Shown here piece by piece: positions 18,264 through 27,724 of a DNA stretch of 64,000 nt. The stretch's first letter is position 1. Every line of letters begins with the position of its first letter. The position numbers and the translations under genes are program-made. The DNA comes from Duganella sp. SG902. GTDB lineage: Bacteria > Pseudomonadota > Gammaproteobacteria > Burkholderiales > Burkholderiaceae_D. The notes beneath the pieces are model-generated. The model saw only the letters and a program-made list of their open reading frames with translations, made no database searches and was not told the DNA's origin. Location: NCBI RefSeq assembly GCF_013376005.1, contig NZ_JABMJK010000009.1:124001-188000 (forward strand), read 5' to 3'.

Positions 18264-19391
18264 TTAGCTGGTCAGCACGACGACGTCGGCGCCGTCCCAC
18301 CAGGCATACACGCGCTGGTCGCGCTTGAGCGCCGCGTCGTCATGGCGCGCCACGTTGGTGCGCGACGCCTTGAGCACCATGCCGCTGTCCAGCGTGATGT
18401 GGTAGCTGGTCTCGTTGCCGAAGTAGGAAATGCCGGTGATGACGCCCTGCACGCAGTTGTAGCCATGTTCGGCCGCCTTGGCGCGCTGCTCCTGCGTTGG
18501 CGCCTCCGCCTGCACGGCGATTTTCTCGGGACGCACCGCCACCGACACCGGCATGCCCATGGTGCCGGTGATGCCGTGGGTGACGTAATGCTTGCCTTCC
18601 GGCGTATCGATGATGACGTGGTCCGCCTCATCTTCCGCCACGCTGCCATTGAACAGGTTCACGCTGCCGATGAAGTCCGCCACGAAGCGGCAGTTCGGCG
18701 TTTCGTAGATTTCGTCCGGCGCGCCAACCTGCAGGATGCGGCCCGCGCTCATCACGGCAATGCGGGTGGCCATGCTCATGGCCTCGTCCTGGTCGTGGGT
18801 GACCATCACGCAGGTCACGCCCACTTCCTCGATGATGCTGACCAGTTCCATTTGCGTGCGCTCGCGCAGCTTCTTATCCAGCGCGCCCAGCGGCTCATCC
18901 AGCAGCAGCAACTGCGGACGCTTGGCCAGCGAACGCGCCAGCGCCACGCGCTGTTGCTGGCCACCGGACAGCTGGTGCGGCTTGCGCTTGGCATAGTCGT
19001 TCAACTGCACCAGCGACAGCATCTTTTCCACGCGCGCGGCGATTTCGTCCTTCGGCAGGCCGTCGCGGCGCAGGCCGAAGGCGATGTTGTCCCACACCGA
19101 CAGGTGCGGGAACAGCGCGTACGACTGGAACATCATGTTGATGGGGCGCTGGTACGGCGGCACGCTGACAATGTCTTGTCCGGCCAGCGTGATGGTGCCG
19201 GAAGTCGGCGTTTCAAAGCCGGCCAGCATGCGCAACAGGGTCGACTTGCCGCAGCCCGAGCTGCCCAGCAGTGCGAAGATTTCGCCCTTGTTGATCGCAA
19301 CCGATACGTCATTGACAGCACGGACGCCATCGAATTCCTTCACCAGGTTCTTGATCAGGAGGAAAGGTTCAGCAGCTCGCTCTATGGTCAT
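18264..19391 (-). CDS. potG: Polyamine ABC transporter ATP-binding protein PotG
   Basis: A 375-residue ABC ATPase with Walker A GSSGCGKSTLL, signature LSGGQQQRVALARS, Walker B LLLLDEPLGALD, and a C-terminal TOBE-type domain from about residue 290, as in PotA/PotG. It energises uptake through PotHI. No periplasmic binding protein gene (potF) is next to it, which is unusual; the binding protein may be encoded elsewhere. The gene follows a GS-like gene by 54 bases. Confidence 0.9.
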   Translation of the reverse strand: MTIERAAEPFLLIKNLVKEFDGVRAVNDVSVAINKGEIFALLGSSGCGKSTLLRMLAGFETPTSGTITLAGQDIVSVPPYQRPINMMFQSYALFPHLSVWDNIAFGLRRDGLPKDEIAARVEKMLSLVQLNDYAKRKPHQLSGGQQQRVALARSLAKRPQLLLLDEPLGALDKKLRERTQMELVSIIEEVGVTCVMVTHDQDEAMSMATRIAVMSAGRILQVGAPDEIYETPNCRFVADFIGSVNLFNGSVAEDEADHVIIDTPEGKHYVTHGITGTMGMPVSVAVRPEKIAVQAEAPTQEQRAKAAEHGYNCVQGVITGISYFGNETSYHITLDSGMVLKASRTNVARHDDAALKRDQRVYAWWDGADVVVLTS

Positions 19392-19445
19392 GTTGTTAGA
19401 AAATTAAAAGGATATTGGCCAAACCTGTGATTATAAAGGCAGCGC

Positions 19446-20816
19446 TCAAACATGCAGCAATAAGTGTTCCCGCTCCCACGGGCTGATGACGGTCATGAAC
19501 TCCTGGTGCTCCAGTTCCTTGATGGCCGTGTAGACGTCGACGAAGCGCTCGCCCAGCACATCGCGCAGGCGGTCCTCCTGCCGCATCAGCGCCAGCGCCT
19601 GCGGAAGGCCTTGCGGCAGCTCGTACACATGGTCGTAGGCGCTGCCGATGTACATCGGCGTCGGTTCCAGCTGGTCGATCATGCCCAGATAGCCGCAGGC
19701 CAGCGTCACCGCCATCGCCAGGTAGGGATTGGCATCGGCGCCGATGATGCGGTTCTCCACCCGCCGCTGCTCCACGCCGGAGATGGGAATGCGGAAGCCC
19801 ACGGTGCGGTTGTCCATGCCCCACTGGATGTTGATCGGCGCCGCCGTGTGGCGCACGATGCGGCGGTACGAGTTCACATACGGCGCGAGAATCGCCATCG
19901 CGGCCGGCGTGTAGCGCTGCAAGCCGCCGATGTAATGGCGGAAGTGCGGCGACGGCGAGCCGTCCGGCATATTAAAGATGTTGCGGCCGGTGGCGACGTC
20001 GCTCACGCTCTGATGCACGTGCATGGCCGATCCGGGTTCGCCTGCCATCGGCTTGGCCATGAAGGTGGCGTACATGTCGTGCTTGAGCGCCGCCTCGCGC
20101 AAGGTGCGCTTGAAGTAGAACACATTGTCGGCCAGCGCCATGGCGTCGCCATGCTGGAAGTTGAGGCCCATCTGGCCGGCGCCGGTTTCGTGGATCAGCG
20201 TGTCCACGTCGAGATTCATCAGCGCGCAGTAATCGTAGATGTCCTCGAACAGAGGATCGAATTCGTTGACGGCGTCGATGCTGTAGACCTGGCGCGTGGT
20301 CTCGGAGCGGCCGCTGCGCCCCACCGGCGCTTTCAATGGCAGGTCGGGGTCGATATTTTTCTCGGTGAGGTAGAACTCCAGCTCCGGCCCGACGATCGGC
20401 TTCCAGCCCTTATCGGCATACAGTTTCAGCACGCGACGCAGCACGGAGCGCGGCGCGAAGTCGACCAGCGTGCCGTCGGCGAAGTAGCAGTCATGGATCA
20501 CCTGCGCGGTCGGGTCGATGGCCCATGGCACGGTGGTGATGCTGCCGGGGTCCGCGCGCAGGATCATGTCGCGGTCGGTGTTGGAGATGGCGCGGTCGTA
20601 GGCCGCGTCCTCGGTCGGGTAATTGCCGGTGACGGTCATGCCCAGCACCGCCTCGGGGATGCGCATGCCGCGCTCCTGCGTGAATTTGGCGCGCGGCAGG
20701 ATCTTCCCGCGCGCCACGCCCGTCAGGTCGGGCACCAGGCATTCAATCTCGGTGACTCGGTTATCGTTGAGCCACTGGTCCATATCGGCATCGGAAAAGT
20801 TTTCACGGATAGACAT
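19446..20816 (-). CDS. Second gamma-glutamylputrescine synthetase-like glutamine synthetase
   Basis: A 456-residue PuuA-type ligase, nearly collinear with the one at 12744: same length, similar N-terminus (VTEIECLVPDLTGVARGK), SAMHVHQSV, and identical final WEREHLLLHV. This points to a gene duplication. Its placement immediately upstream of potGHI suggests uptake and glutamylation of the same amine are coupled. It begins 53 bases after the end of nasA and could have its own promoter there, though I see no clear one. Confidence 0.86.
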   Translation of the reverse strand: MSIRENFSDADMDQWLNDNRVTEIECLVPDLTGVARGKILPRAKFTQERGMRIPEAVLGMTVTGNYPTEDAAYDRAISNTDRDMILRADPGSITTVPWAIDPTAQVIHDCYFADGTLVDFAPRSVLRRVLKLYADKGWKPIVGPELEFYLTEKNIDPDLPLKAPVGRSGRSETTRQVYSIDAVNEFDPLFEDIYDYCALMNLDVDTLIHETGAGQMGLNFQHGDAMALADNVFYFKRTLREAALKHDMYATFMAKPMAGEPGSAMHVHQSVSDVATGRNIFNMPDGSPSPHFRHYIGGLQRYTPAAMAILAPYVNSYRRIVRHTAAPINIQWGMDNRTVGFRIPISGVEQRRVENRIIGADANPYLAMAVTLACGYLGMIDQLEPTPMYIGSAYDHVYELPQGLPQALALMRQEDRLRDVLGERFVDVYTAIKELEHQEFMTVISPWEREHLLLHV

Positions 20817-20869
20817 GAGCGTTCCAGGTTGCGATTGACAAGCCTAGCTTACCATAATCACAACCTTTC

Positions 20870-23590
20870 CTACTGTGCCTCTGCCGCCTCCACCCGGGTT
20901 TGCACCAGGATTTTCTTGATCTCCGGGACGCAGGAGCCGCAATTGCCGCCGGCTTTCAGGCAGGCCGTCACCTCCGGCACCGTCTTCAAGTCCTTCTCGA
21001 CGATGGCGTTGCAGATGGTGTTGCGGCCGACGCCGAAGCACGAGCACACGGTAGGACCGGTGTCCGCGCCCTTCTCCACCGGCATGCCGACCAGCAGGCC
21101 GACGCGATCGATCTCGCTCAGCTGCTCCTTGGCGAACAGGCTGGCCAGCCATGCGCGCGACGGCATGTCCTGGCGCGGCGAGACGAAGATGCACTGGTCG
21201 ATGCGATCATCCACCACGTGCACGGCGCGGTACACGCCGGCGGTGCGGTCTTCGTATTCCAGCCAGTCGGCGTCGAGGTCTTCCACGCCCAGCAGGGCGC
21301 GCGCCCAGGCCGGATAATCCTTGATGGTGTTGCGGCCGGCCAGCTCGTAGCGCGCGAACTCGCGCCCCTGGATGCGGGTCCAGTGGGCCACGCTGTCGAG
21401 GTTCACCTCCGCGCGGCTCAGGATGAAGCCGTGCCAGTTGACACGGAACTGCTCCACACGCACCGGCGTATGCTTGAATTCAGGCTCGCCCGACACCGGG
21501 TCCACCACCGGATTGACCACCGCGCCAACGCGGGCGTCGGACGCGGTCTGGCCATTCCAATGAATCGGAACGAACACGCTGCCGCGCGGGATGCCGCCAC
21601 CGTGCTGCACGCGCGCCACCATCGCGCCCCACTCGGACGTGATGCGCGCCAGCTCACCTTCGCGCACGCCGCTCAGCAGCGCATCCTGCGGGTGCATGTC
21701 GACAAACGATTCGGCGATGTGATCGGCCAGCGTGGCGGACTTGCCGGTGCGGGTCATGGTGTGCCACTGGTCGCGCACGCGGCCGGTGTTGAGCGACAGC
21801 GGATAGTCCTCGCTGACGGCGTGCTTCGGCAAACGCGGCGCGGTGGCGATGAAGCGCGCCTTGCCGTCCGCATGGGCGAACACATAATCCTTGAACAGGC
21901 GGTTTTCGATTTCCAGCTCGCCGGAAGCGGCGCGGCGAACCGGCCACTGGGTCGGCTCCAGATCGTCGTACTCGCGCTGGCTCAGGCCCGCGAGGCCGGA
22001 CATGTCGAACGCGCGCGGCACGTCGCCCACGGCGTTGCGGAAACCGCTCAGCCCCGCGTGTTCGTTGAACACGTCATGCTGGCCGGCGAAATCAAAGCCG
22101 CTGTAGCCCATGCGCTGTGCGAACAGCGACAGGATCTTCCAGTCCGGCAGCGCTTCGCCCGGCGCCGGCAGGAAGGCGCGCTGGCGCGAGATGCGGCGCT
22201 CGGAATTGGTGACGGTGCCATCCTTCTCGCCCCAGCCCAAGGCTGGCAGCAGCACGTCGGCGTAGGCGGTGGTGTCGGTGTTCTGCATGATGTCGGAGGA
22301 GATCACCAGTTCGCACTTTTCCAGCGCGCGGCGCACCTGATCCGCGTCCGGCAGACTGACCACCGGATTGGTGGCGATCACCCACACCGACTTGACCTTG
22401 CCTTCTTCGATGGCCTGGAACAGGTCCACCGCTTTCAGGCCGCCCTTGTCGGCCATGACTGGCGATTCCCAGAACGTCTGCACCACTTCGCGATGCTCGG
22501 CCCGTTCCAGGTCCATGTGCGCGGCCAGCATGTTGGCCAGGCCGCCGACTTCGCGGCCGCCCATGGCGTTCGGCTGGCCGGTGATGGAGAACGGCCCCAT
22601 GCCCGGCTTGCCGAGACGGCCGCCGATGAGATGGCAGTTGATGATGGCGTTCGCCTTGTCGGTGCCGGCCGAGGACTGGTTCACGCCCATCGAGTAGGCG
22701 GTGATGGTCTTGCGGGTGGAGGCGAACAGTTCGTAGAACTCCAGCAGCACCGGCAGTTCGATGCGGCAGATCTTGGCGACGACGGCGGGATCGGCGCAAT
22801 CGGCGTTGGCCACGTCCAGCGCGGCCTGGAAACCGTTGGTGTGGTTCTCGACGAAACGCGGATCGACCGCGCCAATGCGCGACAGGTAGCTCAGCAAGCC
22901 GTTGAACAGCCACACGTCGGTGCCCGCCTTGACCGGCAGGTGCAGGTCGGCCAGCTCGCAGGTGGCGGTGCGGCGCGGATCGATCACCACCAGTTTGAGT
23001 TCAGGACGCGCTTCCTTGGCTTTCAGGATGCGCTGGAACAGGATCGGGTGGCACCACGCGGTGTTGGAGCCCACCAGCACGATCATGTCGGCCAGTTCCA
23101 GGTCGTCGTAGCAGACCGGCACCAGGTCCTCGCCAAAGGCGCGCTTGTAGCCCGCCACGGCGGACGACATGCACAGGCGCGAGTTGGTGTCGATGTTGGC
23201 GCTGCCGACGTAGCCCTTCATCAGCTTGTTGGCGACGTAGTAGTCCTCGGTCAGCAGCTGGCCGGAGACGTACAGCGCGACCGCGTCCGGGCCGTGCTCG
23301 GCGATGATGGTTTTCCAGGCGTCTGCCACTTTGCCAAGCGCTTCGTCCCACGAGGCGCGGCGCAGGCCATCTTCCTCGCGGATCTGCGGGTACAGCAGGC
23401 GGCCTTCCAGCCCCACGGTTTCTCCCAGCGCGGAACCTTTCACGCACAGACGGCCCTTGTTGGCCGGATGCTGTTTGTCGCCGGCGATGGCGATCGTGCC
23501 GTCGGCCAGCGGCGTGGCCTGCACACCGCAGCCTACGCCGCAGTAAGCACAAGTAGTACGGATAGCCAGATGGTCGGTGGACAGGTTCAA
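20870..23590 (-). CDS. nasA: Assimilatory nitrate reductase catalytic subunit
   Basis: A 906-residue molybdopterin oxidoreductase that reduces nitrate to nitrite in the cytoplasm. The N-terminal [4Fe-4S] ligands are in CAYCGVGCG and GRLCVKG. The Mo-bisPGD domains follow, with SRLCMSSAVAGYK and SMGVNQSSAGTDKAN. The C-terminal about 60 residues form a BFD-like [2Fe-2S] domain with CSCFGVG and GNCGSCVPEI, as in NasA of Klebsiella type. No Tat signal is present, fitting an assimilatory enzyme. It is the last gene of the narK-nirBD operon, 17 bases after its presumed FAD reductase partner. Confidence 0.93.
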   Translation of the reverse strand: MNLSTDHLAIRTTCAYCGVGCGVQATPLADGTIAIAGDKQHPANKGRLCVKGSALGETVGLEGRLLYPQIREEDGLRRASWDEALGKVADAWKTIIAEHGPDAVALYVSGQLLTEDYYVANKLMKGYVGSANIDTNSRLCMSSAVAGYKRAFGEDLVPVCYDDLELADMIVLVGSNTAWCHPILFQRILKAKEARPELKLVVIDPRRTATCELADLHLPVKAGTDVWLFNGLLSYLSRIGAVDPRFVENHTNGFQAALDVANADCADPAVVAKICRIELPVLLEFYELFASTRKTITAYSMGVNQSSAGTDKANAIINCHLIGGRLGKPGMGPFSITGQPNAMGGREVGGLANMLAAHMDLERAEHREVVQTFWESPVMADKGGLKAVDLFQAIEEGKVKSVWVIATNPVVSLPDADQVRRALEKCELVISSDIMQNTDTTAYADVLLPALGWGEKDGTVTNSERRISRQRAFLPAPGEALPDWKILSLFAQRMGYSGFDFAGQHDVFNEHAGLSGFRNAVGDVPRAFDMSGLAGLSQREYDDLEPTQWPVRRAASGELEIENRLFKDYVFAHADGKARFIATAPRLPKHAVSEDYPLSLNTGRVRDQWHTMTRTGKSATLADHIAESFVDMHPQDALLSGVREGELARITSEWGAMVARVQHGGGIPRGSVFVPIHWNGQTASDARVGAVVNPVVDPVSGEPEFKHTPVRVEQFRVNWHGFILSRAEVNLDSVAHWTRIQGREFARYELAGRNTIKDYPAWARALLGVEDLDADWLEYEDRTAGVYRAVHVVDDRIDQCIFVSPRQDMPSRAWLASLFAKEQLSEIDRVGLLVGMPVEKGADTGPTVCSCFGVGRNTICNAIVEKDLKTVPEVTACLKAGGNCGSCVPEIKKILVQTRVEAAEAQ

Positions 23591-23607
23591 GATGTTTCTC
23601 GCTTAAT

Positions 23608-24822
23608 TCATGCGGCCCGGTTGGACAGGGCTTCGCCAAATAACAGGGTTTGCCGGATCGGCGTGATGTCGGCACGGTTCTGGATCAAACCGAAATACCA
23701 AGGGCCATCCTTCACGTCGCCATACAGCACGGCGCCGGTGACACGATTATCCTTCAATACGAGGCGCTTGTAGACCCCGCGACGCGCATCGCGCAACACC
23801 AGGTCTTCGCTGCCCTCGCCGCCGATGAAATCGCCGACCGAGTACAGGTCCACGCCGGTGACTTTCAGGCGGGTTGGCGATGTCGATTGCACGTAGCGGC
23901 GCACGCCGGCGCCGGCCAGGTGGGCGCCGCACACGCGGGCCTGGTCCCAGATCGGCGCGACCAGGCCAAACGTGGCGCTGCGGTGTTGCACGCATTCGCC
24001 CACGGCGTACACGCGCGGGTCGTAGGTTTGCAGGGTGTCGTCCACCACGATGGCGCGTTCGCAGTGCAGGCCGGCGGCCTTGGCGAGTTCGATGTTCGGG
24101 CGCACGCCGGCGGTCATCACCACCAGGTCGGCCGGGATCACGGTGCCGTCCTTGAAGCGCACGCCGGTCACGCGGTCGGGGCCGAGGATTTCCTCGGTCT
24201 GCGCTTCCATCATGAACTTCAGGCCTTTGGCTTCCAGCGCTTTTTGCAGCAGCAGGGCGGCGGGCTTGTCCAGCTGCTGGTTCATCAACGCGTCGGTCAC
24301 GTGCACCACCGTCACGGACATGCCCTGGCGTTGCAGGCCGTTGGCCGCTTCAAGGCCCAGCAGGCCGCCGCCGATCACCACCGCGTTGCGGTGATTGCGC
24401 GCCATGGCCAGCATGGTTTCCACGTCCTGGATGTCGCGGAAGGCCAGCACGCCATCCAGCTTGTGGCCAGGCACCGGGATGATGAAGGGCTTGGAGCCGG
24501 TGGCGATCAGCAGACGGTCGTAGCGTACTTCCAGCCCGGATTGCGCGCGCACGATGCGCTTGCGGCGGTCGATGTGCACCACCGGGTCGCCGGCGTGCAG
24601 CGTGATGTTGTGCTGGACGTACCATTCGCGCGTGTTGAGCATGATGTCGTCGATGCTCTTCTCGCCCGCCAGCACCGGCGACAGCAGGATGCGGTTGTAG
24701 TTACCGTGCGGCTCGGCGCCGAACACGGTGATGTCGTACATGTCCGGGGCCAGCTTGTACAGTTCTTCCACCGTACGCATGCCGGCCATGCCGTTGCCAA
24801 TGACGACCAGCGCGGGTTTCAT
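23608..24822 (-). CDS. FAD/NAD(P)-dependent oxidoreductase, likely nitrate reductase electron-transfer subunit
   Basis: A 404-residue pyridine-nucleotide-disulfide oxidoreductase with the FAD motif VVIGNGMAGMRTVEEL at the N-terminus, the NAD motif VVIGGGLLGLEAANGL at about residues 147-162, and ATGSKPF. It resembles the N-terminal part of NirB and the NasB/NasC-type reductase that passes electrons from NAD(P)H to NasA. It lacks a BFD [2Fe-2S] domain of its own, which NasA carries instead. It overlaps nirD by four bases and precedes nasA. Confidence 0.85.
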   Translation of the reverse strand: MKPALVVIGNGMAGMRTVEELYKLAPDMYDITVFGAEPHGNYNRILLSPVLAGEKSIDDIMLNTREWYVQHNITLHAGDPVVHIDRRKRIVRAQSGLEVRYDRLLIATGSKPFIIPVPGHKLDGVLAFRDIQDVETMLAMARNHRNAVVIGGGLLGLEAANGLQRQGMSVTVVHVTDALMNQQLDKPAALLLQKALEAKGLKFMMEAQTEEILGPDRVTGVRFKDGTVIPADLVVMTAGVRPNIELAKAAGLHCERAIVVDDTLQTYDPRVYAVGECVQHRSATFGLVAPIWDQARVCGAHLAGAGVRRYVQSTSPTRLKVTGVDLYSVGDFIGGEGSEDLVLRDARRGVYKRLVLKDNRVTGAVLYGDVKDGPWYFGLIQNRADITPIRQTLLFGEALSNRAA

Positions 24823-25166
24823 AAGCCTACCCAGACTTTACCGCCCTCGATGCGGGTCGGATAAGTACCAACCGAGTGCTCCGGCGCTTCCAGGCACTCG
24901 CCGGTTTGCAGGTCGAAGTGCTGCTTGTAGATCGGCGAGGCGACCACGATGCGCTCGCCCAGCGAACCCACCAGACCGCGCGACAGCACGGACGCCTCCG
25001 AATTCGGATCGTAGTTATCGATGGCGAACACGCGCGGGCCGCCGTCATCGACGTGGAATACGGCCACTTGTTCGTCGTTCAGCAGCGCGCACACGCCGGT
25101 GTTGGGCACGATGTCGTCCAGGTTGCAGACGGCGATCCAGTTATCGGTTTGAATATCACGGTGCAT
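24819..25166 (-). CDS. nirD: Nitrite reductase (NADH) small subunit
   Basis: A 115-residue protein with the Rieske-type fold of NirD. The positions that hold cluster ligands in true Rieske proteins are not Cys/His here (AIDNYDPNSEASVLSRG), which is normal for NirD. It supports NirB in reducing nitrite to ammonium. It sits 10 bases after nirB and overlaps the next gene by four bases. The ATG at 25166 follows a GAGGAGAAAA site. Confidence 0.92.
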   Translation of the reverse strand: MHRDIQTDNWIAVCNLDDIVPNTGVCALLNDEQVAVFHVDDGGPRVFAIDNYDPNSEASVLSRGLVGSLGERIVVASPIYKQHFDLQTGECLEAPEHSVGTYPTRIEGGKVWVGL

Positions 25167-25176
25167 AATTTTCTCC

Positions 25177-27711
25177 TCAAGCTGCCTTGACTGCGATAGG
25201 GATAACGCGCTTGCGTTCTTCGATGGTGGCCGGGCGGATCTGGCCGCGCTCCTCCATGAACAGCACGTTCTGGTCGCTCTTGTCGCTGTTGACGAAGTGG
25301 CGGAAGCGTTTGCGGGTCTCTGGATTCTCGACCGCCTCTTTCCACTCGCAAGCGTAGGTGCTGACCACGTGCGCCATGTCGGCTTCCAGCTCGGCGGCGA
25401 TGCCCAGCTTGTCGTTGATGATGACGTCCTTCAGGTAATCCAGGCCGCCTTCCATGTTCTCGCGCCAGGTGCTGGTGCGCTGCAGGCGGTCACCGGTGCG
25501 GGCGTAGAACATCAGGAAGCGGTCGATGTACTTGATCAGGGTGGCCTTATCCAGTTCGGTGGCGATCAGTTCCGCGTGGCGTGGCTTCATGCCGCCGTTG
25601 CCGCACACGTACAGGTTCCAGCCTTTTTCGGTGGCGATCACGCCGACGTCCTTGCCCTGCGCTTCCGCGCACTCGCGGGTGCAGCCGGACACGCCGAACT
25701 TGATCTTGTGCGGCGCGCGCAGGCCCTTGTAGCGGTTTTCCAGTTCCACCGCCAGGCCGATGGAATCATCCACGCCGTAACGGCACCAGGTCGAGCCGAC
25801 GCAGGACTTCACGGTGCGCAGCGACTTGCCGTAGGCGTGGCCGGACTCGAAGCCGGCGGCGATCAGTTCTTCCCAGATCAGCGGCAGCTGCTCCACGCGG
25901 GCGCCGAACATGTCGACGCGGGCGCCGCCGGTGATCTTGGTGTACAGGCCGTACTTCTTGGCCACCTGGCCGACCGCGATCAGGCCATCGGCGGTCACTT
26001 CGCCGCCCGGCATGCGCGGCACCACCGAGTAGGTGCCATCCTTCTGGATGTTGCCGAGGAAGTAGTCGTTGGTGTCCTGCAGGCTGGCGTGTTCCTTCTT
26101 CAGCACGAAGTCGTTGTACACGGTGGCCAGGATGGAGGCGGTCAGCGGTTTGCACACGTCGCAACCGAGGCCTTTGCCATGCTTGTGCAGCAGGTCGTTG
26201 AAGGTCTTGATCTGGCCGACTTTGATCAGGTGGAACAGCTCCTGGCGCGAGTAGGCGAAGTGTTCGCACACATGGTTGTTCACTTCCATGCCCTGCTTCT
26301 TCATCTCGGCCTTCATCACTTGGGTGACGAGCGGCACGCAGCCGCCGCACGCGGTGCCGGCAGTGGTGCACGACTTCAGTTCACCGATGGTGCAGGCGCC
26401 ATTCTGCACGGCGGCGCACAGCTGGCCTTTGGAGATGTTATTGCAGGAGCAGATCTGCGCGCTGTCCGGCAGCGCATCCACGCCCAGGGCCGGCTTGGCC
26501 GCGCCGTCCGATTGCGGCAGGATCAGGAACTCCGGCGACTCCGGCAGTTCGATCTTGTTCAGCATCATTTGCAGCAGTGTGCCGTATTCGGTGGCGTCGC
26601 CCACCATCACGCCGCCCAGCAGGTATTTGCCGCAGCTGGACACCACGATTTTCTTGTAGATCTGTTTGCGTTCGTCGATGAACTGGTAGGAGTGGCTGCC
26701 CTCTTCCTTGCCGTGCGGGTCGCCGATCGAGGCCACGTCCACGCCCATCAGTTTCAGCTTGGTGCTCATGTCGGCGCCGGAGAACTCCGCCGCTTCGCCC
26801 AGCATGTGCTTGACGGCGACACGCGCCATCTCGTAGCCCGGCGCCACCAGGCCGAAGATCATGCCGCCCCACAGCGCGCACTCGCCGATGGCGTAGACGT
26901 GCGGGTCAGAGGTGACGCAGTTGTTGTTGATTTCAATCCCGCCGCGCGGGCCGATGGTCAGGCCGGCTTCCTTGGCCAGCATGTCGCGCGGGCGGATACC
27001 GGCCGAGAACACGATCATGTCGGCTTCCAGGTGGCCGCCGTCGGCGAACTCCATGCGATGGGTGGCCGCTTCGCCATCGACGATGGCGGTGGTGTTCTTG
27101 CCGGTGTGGACGGTCACACCCAGGTCTTCGATTTTACGGCGCAGCACACGGCCGCCGCCATCGTCGACCTGCACCGCCATCAGGCGCGGCGAGAATTCCA
27201 CCACGTGGGTTTCCAGATTCATGTCGCGCAGGGCCTTGGCGCATTCGAGGCCCAGCAGGCCGCCGCCGATCACCACGCCGGTCTTGGAGCGCTTGCCGCA
27301 TTCCAGCATGGCTTCCAGGTCTTCGATGGTGCGGTAGACGAAGCAGTCCTTGCGCTCCTTGCCCGGCAGCGGCGGAACGAATGGGTAAGAGCCGGTGGCG
27401 ATCACCAGTTTGTCGTAGGAGAGAACTTCGCCTTCGCCGGTGGTGACGGTTTTGGCCTTGGTATCGATGGCGGTGGCGCGGGTGTTCAGGCGCAGCACCA
27501 TGCTGTCGTTTTGTTCGAAGAAGCCCGGCTTCACCAGCGACAGGTCTTCGGCCGTTTTACCCGAGAAGAATTCCGACAGGTGCACGCGATCGTATGCGGG
27601 ACGCGGTTCTTCGCACAGCACCGTCACCTGCAGGTTAGGGGTGCCGCTGTTAGCCAGGCTTTCCAGGAATTTGTGGCCTACCATGCCGTGGCCGATAACG
27701 ATAATTTTCAT
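25177..27711 (-). CDS. nirB: Nitrite reductase (NADH) large subunit
   Basis: An 844-residue siroheme enzyme reducing nitrite to ammonium. Domains in order: FAD/NAD oxidoreductase (KIIVIGHGMVGHKFLE; VVIGGGLLGLECAKAL), BFD [2Fe-2S] domains (CSCNNISKGQL, GTACGGCVPLV; then CEHFAYSRQELF and GLGCDVCKP), and a siroheme/[4Fe-4S] domain (TGGARVDMFGAR, CVGSTWCRYGVDDS, GVSGCTRECAEAQGKDVG). The frame is open 34 codons further upstream into narK, but the ATG at 27711 gives the conserved MKIIVIGHGMVG start. It is 13 bases after narK in one operon. Confidence 0.95.
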   Translation of the reverse strand: MKIIVIGHGMVGHKFLESLANSGTPNLQVTVLCEEPRPAYDRVHLSEFFSGKTAEDLSLVKPGFFEQNDSMVLRLNTRATAIDTKAKTVTTGEGEVLSYDKLVIATGSYPFVPPLPGKERKDCFVYRTIEDLEAMLECGKRSKTGVVIGGGLLGLECAKALRDMNLETHVVEFSPRLMAVQVDDGGGRVLRRKIEDLGVTVHTGKNTTAIVDGEAATHRMEFADGGHLEADMIVFSAGIRPRDMLAKEAGLTIGPRGGIEINNNCVTSDPHVYAIGECALWGGMIFGLVAPGYEMARVAVKHMLGEAAEFSGADMSTKLKLMGVDVASIGDPHGKEEGSHSYQFIDERKQIYKKIVVSSCGKYLLGGVMVGDATEYGTLLQMMLNKIELPESPEFLILPQSDGAAKPALGVDALPDSAQICSCNNISKGQLCAAVQNGACTIGELKSCTTAGTACGGCVPLVTQVMKAEMKKQGMEVNNHVCEHFAYSRQELFHLIKVGQIKTFNDLLHKHGKGLGCDVCKPLTASILATVYNDFVLKKEHASLQDTNDYFLGNIQKDGTYSVVPRMPGGEVTADGLIAVGQVAKKYGLYTKITGGARVDMFGARVEQLPLIWEELIAAGFESGHAYGKSLRTVKSCVGSTWCRYGVDDSIGLAVELENRYKGLRAPHKIKFGVSGCTRECAEAQGKDVGVIATEKGWNLYVCGNGGMKPRHAELIATELDKATLIKYIDRFLMFYARTGDRLQRTSTWRENMEGGLDYLKDVIINDKLGIAAELEADMAHVVSTYACEWKEAVENPETRKRFRHFVNSDKSDQNVLFMEERGQIRPATIEERKRVIPIAVKAA

Positions 27712-27724
27712 GATGCTAGTCCTA

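Noticed and set aside
20900..23773. A 957-codon open frame on the plus strand opposite nasA
   Set aside because: Arg/His/Ala-rich translation without domains, mirror of nasA codons; not a gene.
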